Shown here in pieces: positions 7,098-13,098 of a DNA stretch of 16,063 nucleotides. A program made the position numbers and the translations under genes. Position 1 is the first letter of the stretch. Every line of letters begins with the position of its first letter. This DNA comes from UBA3818 sp051881895 (GTDB lineage: Bacteria > Bacillota > Clostridia > Oscillospirales > Ruminococcaceae): assembly GCA_051881895.1 (NCBI GenBank), contig JBJEQT010000061.1, forward strand, positions 1-16,063, read 5' to 3'. The notes beneath the pieces were generated by a model. It saw only the letters and a program-made list of their open reading frames with translations, searched no databases and had not been told where the DNA came from.

Positions 7098-9329
7098 ATG
7101 AAAAGAAAGAGAGAATCGGAAAGGAAAAGAATGAAGTATAATCAAGCATCAAAAAAGAAAGACTTCCGGTCGCGCAGACCGGGGAAAAAGCCGGCGTCTC
7201 GGCCGGATTTTCAAAAGGACATCCTCCGTGTGTTGGAGCGGGCGGGCAGCCGTGGCGCTTCTGCAAAGTATCTGCAGGAACAGGCGGGCGTGAGACGCCA
7301 TCAGACAGAGGCGTTTTTGCTGGTACTGGCGGGGATGGTGAAAAACGGAACCGTTCAGCAAAAACGGGACCGCTATTATCAATCGGACCGGGGCCAAACC
7401 GCTGAGGCGGTGGTGGTAAAGGTGACCGAGGGATTTGGCTTTGTCCGCCCGGACGAAGCGGAAGAGGACATCTTTATTCCCGGACGCTATTTCATGGGCG
7501 CTTTGCCGGGCGATCGCGTGAAAATTACGGTGCGCCAGGGCCGCGGCAATTTGAAAGAAGGAGAAGTGCTGCGCATTCTGGAAGAAGCCGATTACCATTT
7601 TACGGGGACATTCCGGATGGAAAATGGGCTTCCGGTGGTATATCCGGACACGCAGATGAAAGGCCCGGTCCCGGTTGACAGAAACGAAACCGGCGGCGCA
7701 AAAGAAGGGGACAAGGTATCGGCCCGTATTGTCAAACGCGGCCGGCGGCATTTTGATCACCGTGCGGCGGTGACGGCGGTATTCGGTTCCAGTCAACTGG
7801 CAGCGGTCTGCTGCGAGGCGATTTTGGCGGACAACGGCATTGAAAAACAGTTCCCGCCCCAAGTGCTGGAGGAAGCGCGGCGGATACAGGAAAAGGGGAT
7901 TTCCCAGCGGGAGATCGACGGACGGCTGGATTTGCGGGGTGAAATCATTTTCACCATCGACGGCGCGGACACCAAGGATATTGACGACGCCGTTTCCCTG
8001 ACCCGGTTGGAAGACGGATGGGAGCTGGGTGTTCACATTGCGGATGTCAGCCATTATGTCCGGCCTTGGTCCGAGCTGGACGCTGAAGCATTTGGACGCG
8101 GCACCTCGGTGTACTATGCGAACGCGGTGATCCCAATGCTGCCCAAGGAGCTTTCCAACGGAATCTGCTCTTTGAATCCACAGGAAGACCGGCTGGCTTT
8201 CTCGGCGCTGATGCATTTGGACCAGGACGGCGGGCTGATGGAATATGCTTTTCGCAAAACGGTGATCCGCTCCAGGGTCAAAGGCGTGTACAGTGAGATC
8301 AACCAAATCCTGGACGGTACGGCTGGGGAGGAGATCCACAAAAAATATTACGGTCTGGAGCCGGTGCTGCATCAGATGAAAGAGCTGGCGGCGCGGCTGG
8401 CCCGCCGCCGTACGCAGCGGGGAAGTTTGGCTCTGGAGTCGACGGAGGCGAAAATCCTCGTTGGCGAGGACGGCCGTGTGCAGGATATCCTCCCGCGCCA
8501 AAGCGGCGAATCAGAGGGCATGATCGAAGAGTTTATGCTGGTGGCCAACGAGGCGGCGGCTTCTTTTGGCCTGGAGCGGGAACTCCCATTCTTGTTCCGA
8601 ATCCACGAGGATCCGTCAGCAGAGAAGCTGGAGGCGCTGGCTGAACTGCTGAAAGTATTGGGGTTGGATGCGGCGCAGATCAAACCGGGCGTACAGCCCT
8701 CCCAGCTGCAGAAAATTCTGGAAGCCGTCAAAGGAACGGATATGCAGATGCTGGTAAACAGCCAGCTGCTCCGGTCCATGGCAAAGGCCCGCTACTCCGA
8801 GGTAAACAAAGGGCATTTTGGATTGGTGCTTTCCAAATATTCGCATTTTACTTCCCCCATCCGCCGTTATCCGGATCTGGCCATCCACCGCATCATGAGC
8901 GAATCGCTCAAGGGAATGGATTCCCAAGAGGCGCAGCGCCGGTTCGGCAAGTTTGTGCAGGACGCGGCGGCCCACTCCAGTGCGGCAGAGCAGCGGGCTA
9001 TGACGGTAGAGCGCAGCTGCGAGGATTGTTATAAGGCGGAGTATATGACCGCCCACTTGGGAGAGACATTTGAGGGGATTGTTTCCGGCGTGATGGAGCG
9101 GGGCATTTTTGTAGAACTGCCCAATACGGTGGAAGGGATGATCCGCATTGCCGAAATGCCGGGCCGTTTTGAATACGATGGAAAGATTGAGGTGAAAGAT
9201 TTGGACAGCAGCCGGCGCTTCCGAATCGGCGACCGCATTCGCGTGAAGGTGGCGCGGGCGGATGTTTCCTCCGGCGAGGTAGACTTTGCGCTGGAAGAAA
9301 CGCTCCCCAAAATTTCGGAAGAAAGATAA
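7098..9329 (+). CDS. rnr: Ribonuclease R (3'-5' exoribonuclease, RNB family)
   Basis: Processive 3'-5' exonuclease that degrades structured RNA and takes part in RNA quality control in the cytoplasm. The 743-aa product has a lysine/arginine-rich N-terminus (1-35), a winged-helix region (about 38-93), cold-shock OB folds (from about 100), the RNB catalytic domain and a C-terminal S1 domain (about 654-735). The four metal-binding aspartates follow the expected DxxxxxDxDD spacing: D288, D294, D296 and D297. The conserved YSHFTSPIRRYPDL segment starts at Y581. All expected domains are intact. Two starts are possible: ATG 7098, used here, and ATG 7131, which has the purine-rich GGAAAGGAAAAG upstream. 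The second would drop 11 basic residues. In many Firmicutes smpB follows rnr; here a convergent small gene does. Confidence 0.95.
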   Translation: MKRKRESERKRMKYNQASKKKDFRSRRPGKKPASRPDFQKDILRVLERAGSRGASAKYLQEQAGVRRHQTEAFLLVLAGMVKNGTVQQKRDRYYQSDRGQTAEAVVVKVTEGFGFVRPDEAEEDIFIPGRYFMGALPGDRVKITVRQGRGNLKEGEVLRILEEADYHFTGTFRMENGLPVVYPDTQMKGPVPVDRNETGGAKEGDKVSARIVKRGRRHFDHRAAVTAVFGSSQLAAVCCEAILADNGIEKQFPPQVLEEARRIQEKGISQREIDGRLDLRGEIIFTIDGADTKDIDDAVSLTRLEDGWELGVHIADVSHYVRPWSELDAEAFGRGTSVYYANAVIPMLPKELSNGICSLNPQEDRLAFSALMHLDQDGGLMEYAFRKTVIRSRVKGVYSEINQILDGTAGEEIHKKYYGLEPVLHQMKELAARLARRRTQRGSLALESTEAKILVGEDGRVQDILPRQSGESEGMIEEFMLVANEAAASFGLERELPFLFRIHEDPSAEKLEALAELLKVLGLDAAQIKPGVQPSQLQKILEAVKGTDMQMLVNSQLLRSMAKARYSEVNKGHFGLVLSKYSHFTSPIRRYPDLAIHRIMSESLKGMDSQEAQRRFGKFVQDAAAHSSAAEQRAMTVERSCEDCYKAEYMTAHLGETFEGIVSGVMERGIFVELPNTVEGMIRIAEMPGRFEYDGKIEVKDLDSSRRFRIGDRIRVKVARADVSSGEVDFALEETLPKISEER

Positions 9330-9341
9330 AAGCATAAACGG

Positions 9342-9569
9342 TCAAATCCCCCTTGCCGTGTTACCGCGCAAGGGGGATTTTTGAATATGCCTATTTGAAT
9401 GGATCCTGCCGCAGGCCACAGCGGCCGGCATAGCTTTTTCATAGGAGCAGCGGTCTTGGTTTAAGCAGCGTTCCAGACGGTTGCCGTCGTTATCCCACCA
9501 GATTTCGACCGGGACATTTCGCTGTTGGGCGATACAGTAGCGTTCCCCCACCGTTCCAAAATGTTTCAT
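9342..9569 (-). CDS. Hypothetical small cysteine-containing protein (75 aa)
   Basis: I do not recognise the family. The start at 9569 is well supported: on the minus strand the ATG is preceded by GGGGAGGAAAGGAT, a strong Shine-Dalgarno with good spacing. An upstream in-frame extension to 9662 lacks such a site. The product is polar, with no signal peptide or membrane segment. It has a WW pair (24-25), an asparagine/aspartate-rich stretch (26-30), a CLNQDRC motif (35-41) and further cysteines at 12 and 53. Four cysteines could bind a metal, but the spacing is not a classic ribbon. The last dozen codons are encoded by the rnr terminator hairpin, so the functional part probably ends near residue 60. 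It is convergent with rnr, with 12 nt between the stops. It could be spurious, but the ribosome-binding site argues for a real gene. Confidence 0.55.
   Translation of the reverse strand: MKHFGTVGERYCIAQQRNVPVEIWWDNDGNRLERCLNQDRCSYEKAMPAAVACGRIHSNRHIQKSPLRGNTARGI
9344..9382 (+). terminator. Terminator after rnr
   Basis: AATCCCCCTTGC (9345-9356) pairs perfectly with GCAAGGGGGATT (9368-9379) around an 11-nt loop, and the T-run at 9378-9382 follows. It starts 15 nt after the rnr stop. In the minus direction the stem is followed by ATTTGACC, a weak U-tract. The hairpin lies inside the last codons of the convergent small gene. Confidence 0.88.
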
Positions 9570-9663
9570 ATCCTTTCCTCCCCATGGCTTTATTGATAGT
9601 ATGCGCCGTCCGCCGCCGGATAACCGCGCGAAAGCTGCATAAATCTCAGCATAAGCGTCCAAG

Positions 9664-9690
9664 CTTTCCGCATAGACTTTTGTGGAAAGG
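9664..9690 (+). promoter_or_regulatory. Hairpin covering the DUF2508-bofA ribosome-binding site
   Basis: CTTTCCGCA (9664-9672) can pair with TGTGGAAAG (9681-9689) through 9 bp including one G-U, with an 8-nt loop. The 3' strand contains GGAAAGG, the only good Shine-Dalgarno for the gene starting at 9701. Folding would hide it. I found no convincing promoter in the 130 nt upstream. Confidence 0.4.
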
Positions 9691-9700
9691 CGGAAATGAT

Positions 9701-9985
9701 ATGGAGGGTATTTTAAAAAATATCAAATTTTTTACCAAGGAGAGAGAAAATCAGGAAGCCATCGAGCAATATCGGGAAATTTTGCGGGATCTGGAACGGC
9801 TGCGAACACAGATCGAGCAGGTCGACTCTAATTTTAACATGGCTACCGATGAGGACCTGGTGGAAAGCTATATTTATGAGGCCAACGCGCTTGCGGCCCG
9901 CTATCGTTTTTTGCTGCGGGAAGCGAAGAAACAAAAGTCCCGGCTGGGGAAGGCGGCTTTTTTCGTTGGCATAACGGGGGAGTGA
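9701..9985 (+). CDS. DUF2508 (YaaL-like) family protein
   Basis: A 94-aa soluble, strongly helical, charged protein. The segment 44-77 (FNMATDEDLVESYIYEANALAARYRFLLREAK in meaning: FN-x-ATD, an acidic turn, IYE and RYRFLLREAK) matches the conserved core of the YaaL/DUF2508 family, whose function is unknown. The start was chosen at 9701 because GGAAAGG lies 10 nt upstream. The same frame extends to 9584, but that stretch has no ribosome-binding site and is arginine-rich. It is followed after 3 nt by bofA, the same pairing as yaaL-bofA in Bacillus subtilis. There recR comes just before; here it does not. Tight spacing suggests co-translation with bofA. Confidence 0.85.
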   Translation: MEGILKNIKFFTKERENQEAIEQYREILRDLERLRTQIEQVDSNFNMATDEDLVESYIYEANALAARYRFLLREAKKQKSRLGKAAFFVGITGE

Positions 9986-9988
9986 AAA

Positions 9989-10234
9989 ATGATGATTTGG
10001 ATTGTGTGCGGCCTGGGAATTTTCATGTGCTTTTTGTTTCTCAAAACAGGCCGTCCTGTACGATGCGTTTTGGGCAGCACCTTGGGAGGCGGGTTGAGCT
10101 TTTGGCTTTTAAACCTGATTGCAGGCTTGACAGGCGTGACGCTGCCGCTGAATCTTGCGTCGGTTTTTTCGGCTGTATTACTGGGGGCGCCCGGCATTTG
10201 CTCCATGTGGCTGTTAAAAATGCTGTGGCGGTGA
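9989..10234 (+). CDS. bofA: BofA-family pro-sigma-K processing inhibitor
   Basis: Small integral membrane protein of 81 aa. In B. subtilis BofA sits in the forespore outer membrane and holds the protease SpoIVFB inactive until sigma-K is needed. Two hydrophobic stretches are visible (about 2-18 and 35-52), then the family signature: LNLIAGLTGVTLPLN (41-55) and LLGAPGI (64-70), with the GV-x-LPLN and LG-x-PG elements that define BofA. GGGGGAG (9975-9981) serves as Shine-Dalgarno, overlapping the end of the upstream gene. Either of two adjacent ATGs (9989, 9992) could be used. It supports a spore-forming host. Whether it controls sigma-K here cannot be told without knowing if SpoIVFB is present. 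Confidence 0.9.
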   Translation: MMIWIVCGLGIFMCFLFLKTGRPVRCVLGSTLGGGLSFWLLNLIAGLTGVTLPLNLASVFSAVLLGAPGICSMWLLKMLWR

Positions 10235-10261
10235 CAGAACCGGCATAAAAATGGAAAAAGC

Positions 10262-10299
10262 AAAAAAGGACCTCTCTTCCCATTTGGGAAGAGAGGTCC
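10262..10299 (-). terminator. Terminator of rnpB, possibly shared with bofA
   Basis: A perfect 14-bp stem, GGACCTCTCTTCCC (10268-10281) with GGGAAGAGAGGTCC (10286-10299), has a 4-nt loop. Read on the minus strand it is followed by TTTTTTG, an ideal U-tract for rnpB. In the plus direction only ATGTTTATG follows, so it would stop bofA transcripts less well. Confidence 0.93.
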
Positions 10300-10306
10300 A
10301 TGTTTA

Positions 10307-10652
10307 TGCGACCAGGCATGTAAGCCGAGTTCTGTTCAAAACAGCAATCTTTCTAGACCTTTCGTCGCCGAAAGGTTCAAGCCACCTGGACGGGACCCGC
10401 CGGGCAAGCGGTATCGGTCCCTTTGCGGTGTTGCTTCGGATAGGGTTTACACAGCCGCGCGGTCTCCCGCACGCTGGTGAGCTCTTACCTCACCTTTCCA
10501 TCCTTGCCGTTCAAACGGCGGTTTTTTTCTGTTGCACTTTCCCTAGAGTCGCCTCCGGCTGCCGTTAGCAGCTATCCTCGCCCTGTGAAGCCCGGACTTT
10601 CCTCATGCGCGGCCTTTCGGCGCTGCGCACGCTGCTGTTCTGCCTGCTCGCA
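10307..10652 (-). ncRNA. rnpB: RNase P RNA (catalytic subunit), A-type-like
   Basis: Ribozyme that trims the 5' leader of precursor tRNAs. The ends were set by helix P1: UGCGAGCAGGC at the 5' end (10652-10642) pairs with GCCUGGUCGCA at the 3' end (10317-10307), with one G-G mismatch. The two strands of the universal P4 core are plain: GAGGAAAGUCCGGGC (10604-10590) and ACAGAACUCGGCUUAC (10335-10320). Other conserved parts also match: GUGCAACAGAAA, AAGGUGAGGUAAGAGCUCACC and GUGUAAACCC...CCGAAGCAA. The layout resembles the ancestral A type rather than the Bacillus B type. The length of about 346 nt is normal. Its 5' end is only 12 nt after the stop of the TM2 gene on the same strand. Short reading frames across this region are artefacts. 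Confidence 0.96.
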
Positions 10653-10664
10653 GATCAACAAACT

Positions 10665-11222
10665 TTACTGCTGAAGCGGCATGCCGTTTCCGTCTACATT
10701 GATGCTGCCGGTCAGCAGGAGCACGCCTTCGATAAAGCCCCAGATACCGGAAACAAAGCTTAAAACACCACAAGACAACAAAGTTAAACAAAGCTGAATC
10801 ACGGCTTTTGTCGTATAACCCAGATAGAAATTATGCACGCCAAAGGCACCGAGGAAAATTCCCAACAGGCCAGCGGCCATCTTTGATTTCAGCGGGGTGC
10901 CAGCAGGCTGGTAAACCGGCGGCTGGTATCCCTGGCCGGGTGCCTGATAATTGGGCGCCTGATAGTTGGGTGCCTGATAGTTGGGCGTCGCGTCGGGAGA
11001 AGGCTGGCTTTGATACGACTGCTGGGCAGGATCCTGATAATAGGTCTGCTGTGCCTGCTCCGGGGCGAATTGGCAGCCGCAGTGGGAACAGAAAACTGCT
11101 CCGGGCTGGCTTTCTGCACCGCAGTTGGCACAATAAGTGCTGCCGCTGCCGGCAGATACGCCGCAGGAAGGGCAGATGAGAGCATCTGAATTCATTTCAG
11201 CGCCGCAATGTCTACAATACAT
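10665..11222 (-). CDS. Double zinc-ribbon, TM2-domain membrane protein
   Basis: A 185-aa protein in three parts. Residues 1-50 hold two zinc ribbons, with CxxC pairs at 3/6 and 17/20, then 31/34 and 45/48. Residues 51-110 are a glutamine/proline/tyrosine-rich linker with three PNYQA repeats (80-94). Residues 111-175 are a TM2 domain with two transmembrane helices and the signature GIFLGAFGVHNFYLGY (121-136). TM2 proteins are widespread membrane proteins with poorly known roles; zinc-ribbon fusions are common in Firmicutes. Start 11222 was chosen because AAAGGAGTG lies just upstream on the minus strand. The frame extends 18 codons further without a better site. It is transcribed towards rnpB and divergently from gdhA. 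Fold assignment is firm; function is unknown. Confidence 0.9.
   Translation of the reverse strand: MYCRHCGAEMNSDALICPSCGVSAGSGSTYCANCGAESQPGAVFCSHCGCQFAPEQAQQTYYQDPAQQSYQSQPSPDATPNYQAPNYQAPNYQAPGQGYQPPVYQPAGTPLKSKMAAGLLGIFLGAFGVHNFYLGYTTKAVIQLCLTLLSCGVLSFVSGIWGFIEGVLLLTGSINVDGNGMPLQQ
10942..10986. repeat. Three 15-bp tandem repeats in the TM2 gene
   Basis: Three copies of a 15-bp unit (GCCTGATAGTTGGGC with single-base variation) at 10942-10956, 10957-10971 and 10972-10986. They encode the PNYQA repeats of the linker. Being in frame, copy changes would only alter linker length. Confidence 0.85.
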
Positions 11223-11328
11223 ATGAAACACTCCTTTAAACAGGTTTCTGAGACAGAAAACGAAAAAATCAGGCAAAAATCTTCATCTTTTCATCAGAAT
11301 ATCATATTTTGCTCCATTTGACCAGATG

Positions 11329-11356
11329 ATTCTAAAATTTTATCTTCTAATTGCAA
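11329..11356 (-). promoter_or_regulatory. Promoter of the TM2 gene (and perhaps rnpB)
   Basis: On the minus strand TTGCAA (11356-11351), a 16-bp spacer and TAGAAT (11334-11329) fit a SigA promoter. Transcription would start near 11322, giving a leader of about 100 nt. A weaker alternative pair, TGGTCA and TATTCT, lies further downstream in the same leader. Confidence 0.55.
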
Positions 11357-11395
11357 AAAGATGTCCCAAAAGGGTTGGGGCGTGCTGCCATGGGA

Positions 11396-11409
11396 TTTTG
11401 CATGCAAAA
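11396..11409. promoter_or_regulatory. Perfect palindrome upstream of the gdhA promoter
   Basis: TTTTGCATGCAAAA is a 14-bp perfect palindrome ending 9 bp before the gdhA -35. Its position suits an activator or repressor site for gdhA. The regulator is unknown. Confidence 0.4.
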
Positions 11410-11418
11410 GAAAAAAAC

Positions 11419-11446
11419 TTGCAAAAAAAAATGTTTTCGCTATAAT
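11419..11446 (+). promoter_or_regulatory. SigA-type promoter of gdhA
   Basis: TTGCAA (11419-11424), a 16-bp A/T-rich spacer and a consensus TATAAT (11441-11446). Transcription would start near 11453, giving a leader of about 58 nt with AGGAGG (11499-11504) before the ATG. Confidence 0.82.
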
Positions 11447-11510
11447 GGATACATGAATATTACTGTGTCTGTGTTTTTGCAGGCGAATTTGCTTTACAGG
11501 AGGAATCCAT

Positions 11511-12863
11511 ATGGCGTTAAAAAGTGCTTATATGAAAGAAGTTTATGAAAAAGTATGCAAACGGGATCAGGGCGAACCGGAGTTTTTGCAGGCGGTGCAG
11601 GAAGTGCTGGAATCGCTGGAACCGGTAGTGGAAAAAAGACCGGACATCAAAGAAGCCGGTATTATTGAACGGATTGTGGAGCCGGAGCGCTTTTTGCAAT
11701 TCCGCGTCTCCTGGGTTGACGACAATGGCAAAGTCCAGGTCAACCGCGGTTACCGGGTACAGTACAATTCGGCGATCGGACCGTACAAAGGCGGCTTGCG
11801 TCTGCATCCCTCCGTCAATGCTTCTATCATCAAATTCCTCGGATTTGAGCAGTGCTTTAAAAACTCTCTGACCGGTCTGCCTATGGGCGGCGGCAAAGGC
11901 GGCTCCGATTTCGACCCCAAAGGGAAATCTGACGGTGAAATCATGCGCTTTTGCCAGAGCTTTATGACCGAGCTGTGCCGCCATATCGGCCCGGATACGG
12001 ATGTTCCGGCAGGCGATATCGGCGTTGGCGCGCGGGAAATTGGCTTCTTATACGGACAGTATAAAAAGATTAGAAATGAACACACTGGCGTACTTACCGG
12101 AAAAGGGCTGACCTACGGCGGTTCCCTGGTCCGGAAAGAGGCGACCGGATATGGCCTTTTGTACTTTACCGAAGAGATGCTTAAAAATATGAAGCAGGAT
12201 TCGATCAAAGGGAAAAATGTCGTGATTTCCGGTTCCGGCAATGTGGCGATTTATGCGGCGGAGAAAACGCAGCAGCTGGGCGGAAAGGTAATTGCCATGA
12301 GCGATTCTTCCGGCTATGTTTACGATCCGGCGGGTATTCAGCTGGATGTGGTAAAACAGATCAAAGAGGTGCGCCGCGGCAGAATTTCCGAATATGCAAA
12401 AGAAGTTTCCGGCGCGAAATACACCGAGGGATGCCGGGGCATCTGGTCGGTTCCATGTGATGTTGCGCTGCCCTGCGCCACCCAGAATGAACTGGACGGC
12501 GAAGGCGCCAAAATGCTGGTAGAAAACGGCGTAATCGCGGTTGCAGAGGGCGCGAATATGCCCAGCACGCCGGAAGCGGTGGAGCTGTTTTTGGCCAAGG
12601 GCGTTTTGTTCGGGCCGGCGAAAGCGGCCAATGCCGGCGGTGTGGCGACCAGCGGTCTGGAAATGAGCCAGAACTCCATGCGGTATGGTTGGAGCTTTGA
12701 AGAAGTGGATAAAAAGCTGCAGGATATCATGGTCGGCATTTTCCACAATGCGTATAATGCCTCGAAAGAATTCGGCGCGGCGGGCAATCTGGTTGTCGGC
12801 GCAAACGCGGCGGGATTTTTGAAGATCGCAGATACCATGCTGGCCTATGGCTTGACTTTCTAA
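11511..12863 (+). CDS. gdhA: NADP-specific glutamate dehydrogenase
   Basis: Cytoplasmic hexameric enzyme that makes glutamate from 2-oxoglutarate, ammonium and NADPH. At 450 aa it has the length of the small (E. coli-type) enzyme. The substrate domain has GPYKGGLRLHPSVN (90-103), the catalytic lysine K129 in PMGGGKGGSD (124-133) and the conserved aspartate D169 in PAGDIGVG (167-174). The Rossmann domain has GSGNVA (241-246) with S264 at the position where NADP-dependent members carry serine rather than an acidic residue, supporting NADP use. The start has AGGAGG 6 nt upstream. It is monocistronic, with its own promoter and terminator, and sits upstream of ilvE, which uses glutamate as amino donor. 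Confidence 0.97.
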   Translation: MALKSAYMKEVYEKVCKRDQGEPEFLQAVQEVLESLEPVVEKRPDIKEAGIIERIVEPERFLQFRVSWVDDNGKVQVNRGYRVQYNSAIGPYKGGLRLHPSVNASIIKFLGFEQCFKNSLTGLPMGGGKGGSDFDPKGKSDGEIMRFCQSFMTELCRHIGPDTDVPAGDIGVGAREIGFLYGQYKKIRNEHTGVLTGKGLTYGGSLVRKEATGYGLLYFTEEMLKNMKQDSIKGKNVVISGSGNVAIYAAEKTQQLGGKVIAMSDSSGYVYDPAGIQLDVVKQIKEVRRGRISEYAKEVSGAKYTEGCRGIWSVPCDVALPCATQNELDGEGAKMLVENGVIAVAEGANMPSTPEAVELFLAKGVLFGPAKAANAGGVATSGLEMSQNSMRYGWSFEEVDKKLQDIMVGIFHNAYNASKEFGAAGNLVVGANAAGFLKIADTMLAYGLTF

Positions 12864-12888
12864 GCTGACTTCGATTTGAAAACAAGGT

Positions 12889-12936
12889 GCGGTGTGAAAA
12901 ATCCGGCAAAGCCGTGTTTTCGCACCGCGCTGTTTT
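12889..12936 (+). terminator. Terminator after gdhA
   Basis: GCGGTGTGAAAA (12889-12900) pairs with TTTTCGCACCGC (12917-12928) with one G-U. An inner CGGC/GCCG pairing (12904-12907 with 12911-12914) caps it. TTTT at 12932-12935 follows after three bases. Confidence 0.8.
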
Positions 12937-13000
12937 ATCAGACGTTGTCGTTAGATATTACCAAAAGACCAAGGCGCGATGCAGCTCTTTTTGGCGGTGG

Positions 13001-13029
13001 AGCACTTGTATCCCATGCGCTGAAGTGCT
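13001..13029. promoter_or_regulatory. Inverted repeat overlapping the ilvE promoter (putative operator)
   Basis: AGCACTT (13001-13007) and AAGTGCT (13023-13029) are perfect inverted half-sites with centres 22 bp apart, two helical turns. The left half overlaps the -35 and the right half touches the -10. It lies upstream of the predicted transcript start, so it would act as DNA rather than as an RNA hairpin. Confidence 0.45.
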
Positions 13030-13034
13030 AAAAT
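13006..13034 (+). promoter_or_regulatory. SigA-type promoter of ilvE
   Basis: TTGTAT (13006-13011), a 17-bp spacer and TAAAAT (13029-13034), with TGC directly before the -10 (extended -10). Transcription would start near 13041, giving a leader of about 58 nt. Confidence 0.72.
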
Positions 13035-13098
13035 GAAACAAATATCGATTGCAAAGATGAATCGGCCCAAGAATCAATAAAAAAGGTGTGAATCAAAG

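Noticed and set aside
7149..8501. 450-codon open frame on the minus strand inside rnr
   Set aside because: It is fully antisense to a clearly intact RNase R gene, with a histidine/arginine-rich translation typical of reverse-frame shadows.
9982..10248. Alternative frame of 88 codons over bofA
   Set aside because: It is out of frame with the BofA signature and gives a translation without hydrophobic segments; the bofA frame has the family motifs and a Shine-Dalgarno.
10251..10674. Plus-strand frames of 65-105 codons across the RNase P RNA gene
   Set aside because: The region is rnpB on the other strand, shown by P1 and P4 pairing; the frames are accidental.
10942..10986. Possible CRISPR or mobile repeat
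   Set aside because: Three contiguous 15-bp units without spacers are in frame and encode a protein linker.
13001..13029. Possible terminator or riboswitch before ilvE
   Set aside because: The inverted repeat overlaps the -35 and -10 boxes, so it is not in the ilvE transcript, and the gdhA terminator already lies upstream.
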